A stretch of 64,000 nucleotides of DNA from Poriferisocius sp965200775 (GCA_965200775.1 OZ241383.1:310001-374000); one strand, 5' to 3'; counted from the stretch's first letter, positions 30,844-40,078 are shown. The notes: generated from the letters alone by a model not told the origin. Program-made: numbers and translations.

Positions 30844-31695
30844 CTACTTCCCTCGCTGTTCGACTGCGCCAAGCAACCTGCCGACACTGTCCATGCACCG
30901 CCGGGCCACGTCGTGGGGGGCCAAGGCGTAGAGCACATCGGAGAACACCTCGACGGCCGGTGGGGCTTTGACTCCCCGGCTTTTGAGATCGGCCAGCATC
31001 CCGGCGAGGTCGCCATGCCCGTCGCCGGGCATCAGACGGTGGTGGATGCACTCGTGGGCCAGCTCGTGGCCGGTTGGGTTGCCCGGGGGCTCGGGGCCGG
31101 TATCGCCGATCTGGATTGCCTTGATGATGGAGGGGTCGATGCCCCGGTCGAGGCGGCCCCGTTCCGGTCCCCGCCACAGGTGCCAGGTGTCGAGCAACAG
31201 GCCCGTGTTGGGCCGGTCGGCCAACTCGACGATGCGGGCTGCGACCCGGTGGTCGTCCAACGGTGACCAGGCGAACGGCTCGATCAGGGTCAGGATGCCG
31301 TGGTCGGCGGCTTGATCGGCAATCTCGCCCAGGGTGGCAGCAGCCTGCCCCAGGTTGTCTCTCGGAACCCAGCCGCCGTGCTCCGACGGCCCTTCCAGGA
31401 CGGTGATGGACCGGGCGCCGAGAGTGGCAGCCGCCGCCACAATCTCGTCGGTGCCGTCGGGGGACTGCATGGTCATCACGGCGCCGTCGTACTCGGCCAC
31501 CCCCAGGTTCAGCTCCTCGAGCAGCTTCCGGAGCGCTCCGTCTTCCCAACCACGCTGAAGGAGCTTTTGGTGTTCCCGCTGGTAGATGGACAGGCGGGCG
31601 AATCCTGCGCCGGCTGCGGCTCGGGCCTTTTCCTCCCACGGAATCCGGCCCAGCGTGCCGGTACACAGGAAAATCGGCTCGGCCACAGCCGTCAT
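30844..31695 (-). CDS. Sugar phosphate isomerase/epimerase-like TIM barrel (AP endonuclease 2 family)
   Basis: 283 residues with the xylose-isomerase-like TIM fold: strands AAGAGFARLSIYQ, ARSITVLEGPSEHGG, ILTLIEPFAWS (Glu metal ligand), TGLLLDTWHLWRG (Asp/His ligands), IKAIQIGDTG and a late CIHHRLMPGDGHGDLAGML (His ligand). The set of ligands is complete, so a divalent-metal isomerase or epimerase is likely; the substrate is unknown. Operon partners are the LLM oxidoreductase upstream (14 bases) and the acyl-CoA dehydrogenase downstream. Confidence 0.82.
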   Translation of the reverse strand: MTAVAEPIFLCTGTLGRIPWEEKARAAAGAGFARLSIYQREHQKLLQRGWEDGALRKLLEELNLGVAEYDGAVMTMQSPDGTDEIVAAAATLGARSITVLEGPSEHGGWVPRDNLGQAAATLGEIADQAADHGILTLIEPFAWSPLDDHRVAARIVELADRPNTGLLLDTWHLWRGPERGRLDRGIDPSIIKAIQIGDTGPEPPGNPTGHELAHECIHHRLMPGDGHGDLAGMLADLKSRGVKAPPAVEVFSDVLYALAPHDVARRCMDSVGRLLGAVEQRGK

Positions 31696-31709
31696 TCAAT
31701 AGCCCCCGT

Positions 31710-32759
31710 TCAGGCGTTTGGGCGGGGACGGGCTTCGGCCAACTCGGCCATGTAGGCCATCTCCTCGTCGGTGTCGGCTCGGATTGTGAGGCCGGTGGCC
31801 CTGGTGTCGCTCCAGCGGTTGAAGCGCTCTCTGATGCGTTGGCGAGAGCCGATGAGCGCCCCGTCGTCGATGTACTCGTCGGGCACCGCAGCCACCGCTT
31901 CCTCCCGCCGCCCGGCCATGAACAGTTCCTGGATGCGCTCGGCCGCCTCGCCGAACCCCCGCCTCACCATGGCGTCGCGGTGGAAGTTGTGCTCCCTGGT
32001 GCCGTAGCCCCCCACGAGGAATGCGAACTGGGGTTTGGCTGAGTCGATGGCGGCCTGCACGTCGTCGGTGATCGACACCCGAGCCCCGGCCTGTATCTCG
32101 ATGTCGTCCCAGGTGCGCCCCGACCAGTCGAGCCCTTTCTGGATGGCCTCGGTGTAGAGGTGGGCGCTGTCGGGGGTGTAGCCCAGCGGCAGCCAGCCGT
32201 CGGCCAGCTCGGCCATGAGAGCGGTGTTGGCCGGGCCTCCGGTGGCTAGGAACACGGGTATGTCTGGGTTCATGTGCAGGATCGACTTGAGCGGCTTGCC
32301 GACCCCCAGCGAGCCCGGGCCGGTGTGGGGCAGGCTGATCTGAGGCCCGTCGTGGGTTACCGGCTCCTGGCGGGCGAACACCTTCTTGATGATGGTCACG
32401 TAGTCGCGCAGCAGGGCGTTGGGTTTGCCCCACGGTTGGCCATACCACCCCTCCACGATCTGTGGGCCCGACAGGCCCAGCCCGCAGATGGCCCGCCCCT
32501 GCCCGGCCAGGGCCTCGAGAGTGCCGAACTGCATGGCGGTGGTTACAGCAGGGCGGGCCGCCACCTGACATACCGCGGTGCCCAGCCGGATGTGCTGGGT
32601 GTGAGCGGCGATCCATGCCAGAGGGGTGATGGCGTCAGTCCCGTAGATCTCCGCCGACCACACCGAGTCGTAGCCCAGGCGCTCGGCGAGCTCGACTTTG
32701 GCCAGCGGTATTTCCAGTCGAGCCTGGTTCCAAACATCAACGCCGATTCCCAGTTTCAT
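31710..32759 (-). CDS. LLM-class (F420/FMN) oxidoreductase
   Basis: 349 residues, luciferase-like monooxygenase fold. N-terminal MKLGIGVDVW, AERLGYDSVWSAEIYGTDAI, then IRLGTAVCQVAARPAVTTAMQ and GRAICGLGLSGPQIVEGWYG are typical of the F420-dependent group; VFLATGGPANTALMAELADGW gives the Gly-rich second half. Actinobacterial members commonly use coenzyme F420, which is assumed rather than shown. ATG at 32759; first gene of the minus-strand operon with the isomerase-like and acyl-CoA dehydrogenase genes, divergent from the class III aminotransferase. Confidence 0.87.
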   Translation of the reverse strand: MKLGIGVDVWNQARLEIPLAKVELAERLGYDSVWSAEIYGTDAITPLAWIAAHTQHIRLGTAVCQVAARPAVTTAMQFGTLEALAGQGRAICGLGLSGPQIVEGWYGQPWGKPNALLRDYVTIIKKVFARQEPVTHDGPQISLPHTGPGSLGVGKPLKSILHMNPDIPVFLATGGPANTALMAELADGWLPLGYTPDSAHLYTEAIQKGLDWSGRTWDDIEIQAGARVSITDDVQAAIDSAKPQFAFLVGGYGTREHNFHRDAMVRRGFGEAAERIQELFMAGRREEAVAAVPDEYIDDGALIGSRQRIRERFNRWSDTRATGLTIRADTDEEMAYMAELAEARPRPNA

Positions 32760-32879
32760 CGCCCTTGACTATCTCATTGTTGATGAGGCTGTCGCATCCC
32801 CGGCAAGGCCGGGTCGCGCCTCGCGGGATTGCGCCGTTTTGACAGGCAGAGGGGCAAAGACAGTCACTAGACTGAGCCG

Positions 32880-34097
32880 ATGCGATCGAAGTTTCTGCAC
32901 GGTTTTGCCCCCCCGGCAGCCGAAGATTTCGTGACCATCGTGCGTGCCGAGGGCTGCACGCTTTGGGACGACCAGGGGAAGCGGTATCTGGATGCCTTGG
33001 CCAGCCTGTGGTACTGCCAGGTCGGCCATGGTCGGGCCGAGATCATCGACGCCGTAGCCGACCAGATGCGGATGCTGGACGCCTACCAGACGTTCTTCCC
33101 GTTCACGAACCAACCGGCAGAGGAGCTGGCGTCGCTGATAGCCGAGCGGTCGCCCCACCCCGACGGCCGGGTGTTCTTCTGCGGGTCGGGTTCGGAAGCG
33201 GTGGACTCGGCGCTCAAGATCGCCCGGGCGGTGCATCAGCTCCGGGGTGATGCCGACCGGCAAGTGGTAATCCGGCGCACCGACGCCTATCACGGCACCA
33301 ACTTCGGGGGCACCTCGGCGCAGGGCATCGCCGGCAACCGGGAGGGTTGGGGTGACCTGGTGCCCCACTTCGTGGAGGTGCCCCGGGACGACATCGAGGC
33401 GTTGAGCACCACCATGGCAGCTCACGAGGGCCGGGTGGCGGCGGTAATCACCGAGCCGATGCAGGGGGCCGGGGGAGTGTTCCCACCTCCCGACGGTTAC
33501 CTGGAGGGGGCGCGGCGGCTGTGCGACCGCCACGGCGCTTTGTTGATTCTCGACGAGGTGATCTGCGGGTTCGGTCGCACCGGGTCGTGGTTCGGGGCCC
33601 AGCACTACGGGGTCACCCCCGACCTGATGACGTTCGCCAAGGGGGTCACCTCCGGCTACCAGCCGGTGGGAGGGGTGATCTGCAGCCGGGCGGTGTGCGA
33701 TGTGCTGGAGGAGCCCGGCTGGATGCTGCGAACCGGCTACACCTACTCCGGGCATCCCACCTGCATGGCCGCAGGGGTGGCCAACCTGGCTCTCATGGAA
33801 TCCGAGGGCCTAGTGCAGCGGGTCCCGCATCTGGCCGCCAAACTCACCGAGGGGCTGGACGCCCTGCAGTCCGATGGCCTGATCCAAAGCTACCGGGGCA
33901 CTGGAGCGGTGTATGCCGCAGAGCTGGGCTACGACGCCGCCCTCGCCCGGACGAAGCTCCTCGATGGGGGCGTGATTCTGCGGCCCATCGGCACCGCTCT
34001 GGCCATGTGCCCGCCCCTGGTGATCACCGACCACGAGATCGCCATGGTGTTCGACACCATGGCCGACGTTCTGGCCGAGGATCTGAGCCCGGCCTGA
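32880..34097 (+). CDS. Class III (omega) aminotransferase
   Basis: 405-residue PLP enzyme of the beta-alanine:pyruvate / ornithine type. GCTLWDDQGKRYLDALASLW, FFCGSGSEAVDSALKIAR (phosphate site), AYHGTNFGGTSAQG, LLILDEVICGFGRTGSW and the PLP Lys254 in TFAKGVTSGYQPVGG are all present. It transfers an amino group from an omega-amino compound to pyruvate or 2-oxoglutarate. Transcribed alone, facing away from the LLM operon; ATG at 32880. Confidence 0.92.
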   Translation: MRSKFLHGFAPPAAEDFVTIVRAEGCTLWDDQGKRYLDALASLWYCQVGHGRAEIIDAVADQMRMLDAYQTFFPFTNQPAEELASLIAERSPHPDGRVFFCGSGSEAVDSALKIARAVHQLRGDADRQVVIRRTDAYHGTNFGGTSAQGIAGNREGWGDLVPHFVEVPRDDIEALSTTMAAHEGRVAAVITEPMQGAGGVFPPPDGYLEGARRLCDRHGALLILDEVICGFGRTGSWFGAQHYGVTPDLMTFAKGVTSGYQPVGGVICSRAVCDVLEEPGWMLRTGYTYSGHPTCMAAGVANLALMESEGLVQRVPHLAAKLTEGLDALQSDGLIQSYRGTGAVYAAELGYDAALARTKLLDGGVILRPIGTALAMCPPLVITDHEIAMVFDTMADVLAEDLSPA

Positions 34098-34178
34098 GCC
34101 TGCCCAGTCTCAACCAGCATGAGTTTGGGCCACAAACGGCTCCGTTTGGTCGGGAGGGTGAGCCCACGCTGAGCCCGC

Positions 34179-34973
34179 TCAGCCGAGGATTTGTCCGGCG
34201 TCCACCCTTATCTCCTGGCCGGTAATCCCCCGACCTCGTTCCGAGGCCAGGAAAAGCACCGCCTCGGCGATGTCCTCGGGGTCGACATGGCGGTTCAGCA
34301 CCGCCGCCCTGGCTGCGCGGTCGGACACCTCCTGGGCTGTCCTGCCCGTCTGGGCGGCGATGCGTTGCCACAAGCCGTCCAGGTTGGCGCCGGTGATGTA
34401 GCCGGGAGTGACGATGTTGACCCTGATGTTGTGAGGCCCCAGCTCTCTGGCCATGACCATCGAAGCGGTTTGCATCGCTGCTTTGGTGGAGGTGTAGATG
34501 GCCATCTTCTCGGGCACTGAATGGGTGCTGAGCGTGCTGATTTGGATGATCGACCCTCCGCCCGTGAGCTGCATGTGTTCGGCGGCCCGACGGCTCACCT
34601 CCAGGGTGCCGAGGATGTTGACCTCCACCGCTCGGCGGTAGTCATCCCAATCCATGTCGGCCACGGTGGAGCGGGCCCCGCCTGCTGTGGCCACGTTTAC
34701 CACTGCGTCCACCCGGCCCAACTCGTCGGCAGCGGCGTCGGCCAAGGCCGCGGCCGAGGCGTGGTCGCCGATGTCGGTTGGCACCGCAACCACCCGCTGC
34801 CCGGTCGCCTCGGCAACCTCGGCGGCCAGCGCCTGCAACGGCTCGTCCCGGCGGGCCGCAAGAGCCAGGTCGGCACCATCGCCTGCCAGGGCCAGCGCAC
34901 AGGCCCGACCCACCCCCGGACCCGCGCCGGTGACGATGGCCACCTTGCCCGCCATAGTCCGGCTCGGAGCCAT
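34179..34973 (-). CDS. Short-chain dehydrogenase/reductase
   Basis: 264 residues. Cofactor motif TGAGPGVGRA; the usual NNAG is replaced by VNVATAGG; catalytic Ser in QISTLSTHS and Tyr/Lys in YTSTKAAMQ; then VNIVTPGYITG, and it ends ITGQEIRVDAGQILG. The NNAG replacement is a known variation in mycofactocin- or F420-linked SDRs but does not fix the cofactor. It lies eight bases after the Zn-alcohol dehydrogenase on the same strand, probably one transcript with that gene and the P450. Confidence 0.87.
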   Translation of the reverse strand: MAPSRTMAGKVAIVTGAGPGVGRACALALAGDGADLALAARRDEPLQALAAEVAEATGQRVVAVPTDIGDHASAAALADAAADELGRVDAVVNVATAGGARSTVADMDWDDYRRAVEVNILGTLEVSRRAAEHMQLTGGGSIIQISTLSTHSVPEKMAIYTSTKAAMQTASMVMARELGPHNIRVNIVTPGYITGANLDGLWQRIAAQTGRTAQEVSDRAARAAVLNRHVDPEDIAEAVLFLASERGRGITGQEIRVDAGQILG

Positions 34974-34981
34974 CGTCAGGG

Positions 34982-36070
34982 TTAGAAGGCGATGACCGAG
35001 CGCAAGGTCTCGCCTGCTTTCATGGCGGCGTAGCCGTCGTTTACCTCGTCGATACCGATGGTGGCCGACACCATCTCGTCGAGCTTGAGCCGCCCGTCCA
35101 GGTACAAGTCAATGAACTTGGGCATGTCGAGGCGGAAGCGGTTGCCGCCCATGAGCGACCCCTGAAGCTTCTTCTCTCTCAGGATTATCTCCCCGCCGGG
35201 GATGGTCACCTGGCTGTTCATGGGGAGCATTCCGATGATTGTGGCGGTGCCCCCGACGCCGATCATGTGCCAGCTCTGCTCGGCGGTGGAGGCAAGGCCG
35301 ATGGCCTCGAAGGAGTACTCGGCACCGCCCCCGGTGATCTCGTGGACGGCCGCCACCGGGTCGGTTTCCGAGGCGTTGACCGTGTGAGTGGCGCCCAGGA
35401 TGCGGGCCATCTCCAGCTTGGACTCCACCAGGTCGACGGCGATGATGAGCGTGGCCCCCACAATGCGGGCTCCCTGAACGGCGGACAGCCCGATCCCGCC
35501 GCATCCGATCACCACCACGCTGGATCCGGCCGGCACCGCCGTGGTGCGCATCACCGCTCCCAGCCCGGTGGTCACCCCGCAGCCGATTAGAGCGGCTCGG
35601 TCTAGGGGCATGTCGTCCCGGATCTTCACGACCGCTCGCTCGTGGACCAGCAGCTCCTCGGCGAACGAACCTAGACCGGCGAAAGCGGTGCAGCCGCCCC
35701 GGCCGTCGTCGAAGGTGAGCGACGGGGTGGGGCGGCCCGAGCGCATGCTGTCGGCGTCGACGCACAGGTAGGGCTTGCCCTCCAGGCAGGTGCGGCACAC
35801 CCCACACCACATCGACACGCAGGTGATGACGTGGTCGCCGGGCTTGACGTAGGTCACGTCCTCGCCCACCGCGGCCACCACCCCGGCCGATTCGTGGCCC
35901 ATCACCATCGACTGGGCGACCGGCCAGTGGCCGTCCATGAAGTGAAGGTCGGAGTGGCACAGCCCTGCGTGGGAGGTGCTGATGAGCACCTCGTTGGCGT
36001 TGGGCTTGTCCACCGACAGGTTTTCGACGACCAGCTCGCCAGGGCTGGTGTGCAGTACGGCGCCACGCAT
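34982..36070 (-). CDS. Zinc-dependent alcohol dehydrogenase (MDR family)
   Basis: 362 residues, close paralogue of the enzyme at 5182-6276. Catalytic zinc region AGLCHSDLHFM and GHESAGVV; structural zinc lobe WCGVCRTCLEGKPYLC; cofactor fold IGCGGIGLSAVQG; GSLMGGNRFRLDMPKFIDLYLDG near the end. It is read after the P450 gene (62 bases) and before an SDR gene, so it may oxidise the alcohol produced by the P450. GAGGAG precedes the ATG. Substrate inferred only from context. Confidence 0.88.
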   Translation of the reverse strand: MRGAVLHTSPGELVVENLSVDKPNANEVLISTSHAGLCHSDLHFMDGHWPVAQSMVMGHESAGVVAAVGEDVTYVKPGDHVITCVSMWCGVCRTCLEGKPYLCVDADSMRSGRPTPSLTFDDGRGGCTAFAGLGSFAEELLVHERAVVKIRDDMPLDRAALIGCGVTTGLGAVMRTTAVPAGSSVVVIGCGGIGLSAVQGARIVGATLIIAVDLVESKLEMARILGATHTVNASETDPVAAVHEITGGGAEYSFEAIGLASTAEQSWHMIGVGGTATIIGMLPMNSQVTIPGGEIILREKKLQGSLMGGNRFRLDMPKFIDLYLDGRLKLDEMVSATIGIDEVNDGYAAMKAGETLRSVIAF

Positions 36071-36131
36071 GGTTTTTCTCCTCTATGGGGTCTATGGGGA
36101 TTTGTTGGGTATTGGTATTGGGGTTGGTCGA

Positions 36132-37388
36132 TCAGTTGACGGAGCAGTCGAGGTGTTTGATGCCGTTGATGAAGTTGGAGTTGAGGCGTTCGGGCTCGGC
36201 GGTGGCGTGGATGTTGGGGAACCGCTTCAACAGCTCGCGGAACATAACCGATATCTCCCGCCGGGCCAGGTGGGCGCCGAGGCAGAAGTGGGGGCCTGGC
36301 CCGCCGTAGCCAATGTGGTCGTTGGGCTTGCGGAGCACGTCGAACTTGTAGGGGTTCTCGAATACCGCCTCGTCACGGTTGGCGGAGTTGTACCAGAGCA
36401 CGATCTTGTCTCCGGCCTTGAACTCCTTGTCGCCCAGCTTGGCGCCGTCGGTGGTGACGGTCCGCCGGAAGTGGATCACCGGGGTGGCCCAGCGCACGAT
36501 CTCCTCCACAGCGGTGGTGGCCACCCCGTCGATGTCGTTCAGCCAAACCTGGCGCTGGTCGGGGTTCTCGGTAAGGGCGATCAGGCCGTGGCTGATGGCG
36601 TTGCGGGTGGTCTCGTTGCCCGCCGCGCACAGCAATACGAAAAACGAGGCCAGCTCGGCGGGGGTGAGGCGCTCGCCGTCAACCTCGGCGTGAACCAGAA
36701 TCGACGTGATGTCGTCGGTGGGCTCGGCCAGCCGGGCAGCGGACAGATCGTTCATGATCCCTGCCAGCCCTTCCCCGGCCAGCAGGATCGCTTCGAGCAT
36801 GTTCTCCTCTCGGGAGATGTACTCCATGTCGCCCTGCGACAGGATGATGTTGCTGTAGTCGAAGACGTTCTGGTACTCGCTCTCGGGGATGCCCATCATC
36901 TCGCAGATGATCTGCAGGGGGAGCCGGGCGGCCACCTCGGTCACGAAGTCGCACTCGCCCATGGTGGCGAGGTCGTCGCAAATCTCCGCTGCGGTGCGTT
37001 CTACCTGCTCGGTGACGTCTGTGAGGGTGCGGGGGGTGAAGCCCCGGGACACCAGCGACCGGAGCCGGGCGTGGCGGGGGTCGTCCATGTTGAGGATGGA
37101 GCCGAAGAACTCGTTGAACTCGGGGGGCAGGTCGGCGATCTGGCTGCCGCCTCCAGAACAGAACAGGTCGGCTCGACGGCTGGCCTCGATGATGTCGGCG
37201 TGGCGGGTGATGGCCCAGTAGCCCGGACCGGCAGGGAGGATCTCCTCGTCGCCAAACATGAGGGGGCGCTCGGGGAAGTGGCGGATGGGGTCCTCGGCTC
37301 GCAGGAGGGCGAAGGCGGCCTCACGCTCCTCATAGGGTTGGTTCCAGAAGCCGTAGACCACGCTCAGTTCGATCTCGTGCAGTTCCAT
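36132..37388 (-). CDS. Cytochrome P450
   Basis: 418-residue soluble bacterial P450. I-helix LLCAAGNETTRNAISHG (Thr for oxygen activation), K-helix ExxR in EEIVRWATPVIHFRR, and heme-binding GYGGPGPHFCLGAHLAR with axial Cys369. Sequence features (DDPRHARLRSLVSRGFTPR, LPLQIICEMMGIPE) match the actinobacterial CYP group near CYP125/142/124 that hydroxylates sterol side chains or fatty acids, but specificity is not shown. Electron partners are not in the window. The ATG at 37388 is the downstream member of a duplicated start region. Confidence 0.92.
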   Translation of the reverse strand: MELHEIELSVVYGFWNQPYEEREAAFALLRAEDPIRHFPERPLMFGDEEILPAGPGYWAITRHADIIEASRRADLFCSGGGSQIADLPPEFNEFFGSILNMDDPRHARLRSLVSRGFTPRTLTDVTEQVERTAAEICDDLATMGECDFVTEVAARLPLQIICEMMGIPESEYQNVFDYSNIILSQGDMEYISREENMLEAILLAGEGLAGIMNDLSAARLAEPTDDITSILVHAEVDGERLTPAELASFFVLLCAAGNETTRNAISHGLIALTENPDQRQVWLNDIDGVATTAVEEIVRWATPVIHFRRTVTTDGAKLGDKEFKAGDKIVLWYNSANRDEAVFENPYKFDVLRKPNDHIGYGGPGPHFCLGAHLARREISVMFRELLKRFPNIHATAEPERLNSNFINGIKHLDCSVN

Positions 37389-37462
37389 CGTGGTTCCCTT
37401 CAGCGAGCGGCAGTCAGGTTTGTTTCGTGCCGCTCCATCGTGGCGATTCCCTGCGGTGAGCG
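37375..37462. repeat. Imperfect direct duplication of the P450 start region
   Basis: TCGTGC...TCCATCGTGG...CCCT...GAGCG occurs at 37375-37409 and again at 37425-37462 (period 50). On the minus strand both copies carry an ATG after a GA-rich stretch. The upstream one (37438) opens a 12-codon frame (MERHETNLTAAR) that stops at 37400 before the real P450 start, whose protein begins MELHE. Confidence 0.7.
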
Positions 37463-37510
37463 TACAACGCTCTCAGCCTGCCTTCCCGGTCTCGGCGACG
37501 CTGGGCCGGA

Positions 37511-38110
37511 TCAGACCGAATGGCAGGGATCGCAGTGGCCGCTGCTCATTGCCTCCAGGAAGCCGGAGGCTCGCTCTTGGCGGGGGTAGCGGTTGGCCAG
37601 CTCCCAGAAGCGGGGGCCGTGATTGGGTTCGATCAGGTGGGCCAGCTCATGCACGATCACTGCGTCCAGCACCCAGCCCGGGACTCGGGCCAGCCGGGTG
37701 GAGACGCGGATGGTGCCCCGGGCCGAAGTACACGACGCCCACCGGTCGTTCTGCTCGGCCCAGCGGATCGACTCGGGTTGCTCCAGGTTGTAGCGGCGGG
37801 CCAGCTTGTTTGCCCGCTCGGCCAGGTCAATCCCGCCGGCCTCGGCCGTTCGCCTTCGCTCCAGACGGGTGACCAGGGAGGACACCATCTCGGCTTCGGC
37901 CTCGGGGGTCATCCCTGCCGGTACCCGCACCTCGATGCAGTCGGGCATGACCTTTGCCGCCGCCGTCTTGCGACGCTTGGGGCTGCGAATGACCTGGATG
38001 GCCAGCGGCGGGGGTGTTTCGGCCACCGCGCCCGCCTGTGCAACATCCTCGGGAGCAGGCACCGATTGCGCAGCGCCCTCGGGAGAGGCGTCCAGGAGCG
38101 TTAAGTCCAC
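37511..38110 (-). CDS. YgjP/SprT-like M48-type zinc metallopeptidase
   Basis: About 199 residues. The C-terminal half has the HExxH zinc motif in VIVHELAHLIEPNHGPRFW (third ligand the later His), preceded by RWASCTSARGTIRVSTRLARVP, the usual YgjP sequence. The N-terminal 60 residues are low-complexity (Ala/Pro/Glu) with one basic patch (RSPKRRKTAAAKV). GTG at 38110 is the likely start; the frame stays open much further upstream only because the opposite strand is coding. It ends with HCDPCHSV. Substrates of this family are unknown. Confidence 0.8.
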   Translation of the reverse strand: MDLTLLDASPEGAAQSVPAPEDVAQAGAVAETPPPLAIQVIRSPKRRKTAAAKVMPDCIEVRVPAGMTPEAEAEMVSSLVTRLERRRTAEAGGIDLAERANKLARRYNLEQPESIRWAEQNDRWASCTSARGTIRVSTRLARVPGWVLDAVIVHELAHLIEPNHGPRFWELANRYPRQERASGFLEAMSSGHCDPCHSV

Positions 38111-38176
38111 CTTGAGACGATACCGAGGGGGTCTGACAATATGGTGGATGATGGCGACACCCGGGAGGTAGTCGAT

Positions 38177-39289
38177 ATGACAGATCAAACCCAGACCCAG
38201 GCCGCGTGGGCGGCAATGGTTGAGGCATTGGCCGAGGCGAGCAACCGCTTCTGCGGCGAGGAATGGGGGGTTTCCGGCGAGCAGGACATCGCCGACTGCC
38301 ACCGACTGGTGCTGCACATCCTCCAGTCGGGCGTGTTCGCCCACGCCGAGTTCGACCCCGGTCGTCCGGTGTGGCGCCGCATCGTGTCGCCCACCCGCAA
38401 GTTCACCGGCGACAACTCCGACGCGATTTACTTCGAGGCTCCTGTGGCCGGAGATCGGGCCTATCGGGTCACCGGCAACCTGGCCGGTGCGGTGTACACG
38501 TCGTTCACCGTGGAGTTGGGTTCGTCGGGGGGCCGGTACGCCACCGGCACCGGCGGGGTGTTGAACGACGACGACATCGACGTGGACGCCGACGGCAACT
38601 ACGAGGTGTTCCTGGGTGGCGAGCCCCGGGACCGCAACTGGCTGGATCTGCCCCCCGATTCGGGCCGCATAACCACCCGGCACTATTTCGAGCACCCCCA
38701 GCCTGCGGCGGCCGACGACTCGCTGCATATCCCGCTGGCCATCGAGTGCCTCTCGCCGGTGGGACCGGCCACGGTGTGGAACGACGAAACGGTGGCCGCG
38801 GCCATCGGTCGGGTAACCACCCACGTTCTGGGCAAGACGGTGCAGCAACCCGTGCCCGGCACCTACCCCTTGCCTTCGTGGGTCAGCCGCGAGGCCAACT
38901 TGCTGCCCGACCCCCAACCGCCCGGCACGATGGGGTTCGCGGCGTTCGACGCCTACTACACCATGGGGCGCTACGAGATCGCTCCCGACGAGGCTCTGGT
39001 GATGACCGGACGGTGGCCGGAGTGCAAGTTCGGCAACGTGTGCCTGTGGACCCGGTTCGGCCAGACCTACGACTACGCAAACCGCCGGACCAGCCGCAAC
39101 CGGGCCAACACCACCCTGGAGGCCGACGGCACGTTCAAGATCGTGGTGGCCCATGAGGACCCGGGGGTTTACAACTGGCTCGACACCGAGGGTCGGCCGT
39201 CGGGGAGCATCTTCTGGCGGTTCTTCCTGCCCACCGGCCCGGTGGAGCGCATCGAGCCCGAACTGGTGAAGCTGGCCGACCTGCGCTGA
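38177..39289 (+). CDS. DUF1214 domain protein
   Basis: 370 residues, soluble. WRRIVSPTRKFTGDNSDAIYF, YRVTGNLAGAVYTSFTVELG and a C-terminal half with ALVMTGRWPECKFGNVCLW, RFGQTYDYANR and HEDPGVYNWLDTEGRPSGSIFWRF (given in two blocks, HEDPGVYNWLDTEG and SGSIFWRF) are DUF1214 features. The family is beta-rich and often sits beside catabolic genes; no reaction is known. ATG at 38177 is chosen because GGGAGG lies nine bases upstream; an in-frame ATG at 38141 lies before that. Confidence 0.8.
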   Translation: MTDQTQTQAAWAAMVEALAEASNRFCGEEWGVSGEQDIADCHRLVLHILQSGVFAHAEFDPGRPVWRRIVSPTRKFTGDNSDAIYFEAPVAGDRAYRVTGNLAGAVYTSFTVELGSSGGRYATGTGGVLNDDDIDVDADGNYEVFLGGEPRDRNWLDLPPDSGRITTRHYFEHPQPAAADDSLHIPLAIECLSPVGPATVWNDETVAAAIGRVTTHVLGKTVQQPVPGTYPLPSWVSREANLLPDPQPPGTMGFAAFDAYYTMGRYEIAPDEALVMTGRWPECKFGNVCLWTRFGQTYDYANRRTSRNRANTTLEADGTFKIVVAHEDPGVYNWLDTEGRPSGSIFWRFFLPTGPVERIEPELVKLADLR

Positions 39290-39306
39290 CGCCAGGCGTG
39301 AGGCGA

Positions 39307-39322
39307 GCGCTGGTACCAGCGC
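39307..39322. terminator. 16-bp palindrome between convergent genes
   Basis: GCGCTGGTACCAGCGC is perfectly self-complementary (six-pair stem, GTAC loop) and lies in the 72-base gap between the ends of the DUF1214 and methyltransferase genes. It could end transcription from both sides; there is no T-run. Confidence 0.35.
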
Positions 39323-39361
39323 GCGGTAAGCACAGGTGCCGGTGTTTCGTGAGCGGTAGGT

Positions 39362-40012
39362 CTACAGCACCGTAAACGCGGCCAGCAGTGCGATCTGGTC
39401 GGGGTCGGTCCGGTCGGAATCGGCGTAGATCTTCCGCTCAACCAGCTCCAGTTTGTGGATGGCACCGTCGTCGATGAACCGGTCCAAGCGGTCGGCAAAG
39501 CCCCGCTGAGCGAAGTGGGCCGAGTTGATGCCCAGCACGCAAACCGCCCCGGCTTGAGCCAGCCGCAGCAGCTCGGGCAACGCCTCGGGCCCCACATGAC
39601 CGTGGGTGAACGTCCCAGCTGAAACGATCCCGCGGTAGCCGCCGTCGGGAAAGTCGAGTGGGCCGGTGAGGTCGGCCTCGAAGAGGCTCCGGTACACCGG
39701 GCCTTGGTCGCCGGTCTTCGCCCGGGCCTTGGCCAGCATCTCGGGCGACAGGTCCAGCCCATCGATGGGACCGACCCCGAGGCGGTCCAGCTCCTGGCCT
39801 ACCACTCCGGTGCCGCACCCAACATCCAGCACCGGACCGCTGACTTGTCGGGCGACGTACATTTCGGCCACCTGATGGTGGTACACGTACCCTCGGGGCG
39901 CCAAGAACTCGCTCTCGTAGGTATCGGCCCACTCCCGGTACAGGGTGCGGCTGGCCTCGGGGCCATCCACCGCGTAGGCCTCCTCGAGACCGAAGCAGGG
40001 ACCGCTACCCAT
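39362..40012 (-). CDS. Class I SAM-dependent methyltransferase
   Basis: 216 residues. SAM site VLDVGCGTGVVGQEL, then IDGLDLSPEMLAKARAK, and YRGIVSAGTFTHGHVGPEAL as the catalytic-region strand. It resembles the Williams-Beuren-syndrome-like/UbiE-type small-molecule methyltransferases. The ATG at 40012 (MGSGPCFGLEEAYAV) is chosen; 28 upstream codons are possible but overlap the region upstream of the next gene. Substrate unknown. Confidence 0.82.
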   Translation of the reverse strand: MGSGPCFGLEEAYAVDGPEASRTLYREWADTYESEFLAPRGYVYHHQVAEMYVARQVSGPVLDVGCGTGVVGQELDRLGVGPIDGLDLSPEMLAKARAKTGDQGPVYRSLFEADLTGPLDFPDGGYRGIVSAGTFTHGHVGPEALPELLRLAQAGAVCVLGINSAHFAQRGFADRLDRFIDDGAIHKLELVERKIYADSDRTDPDQIALLAAFTVL

Positions 40013-40078
40013 GCTTCTACTTTGCCCGGTGGTGGTGGGATGCGCGGAATCGTCATCCTCATCGGGGAAGATGTACCG

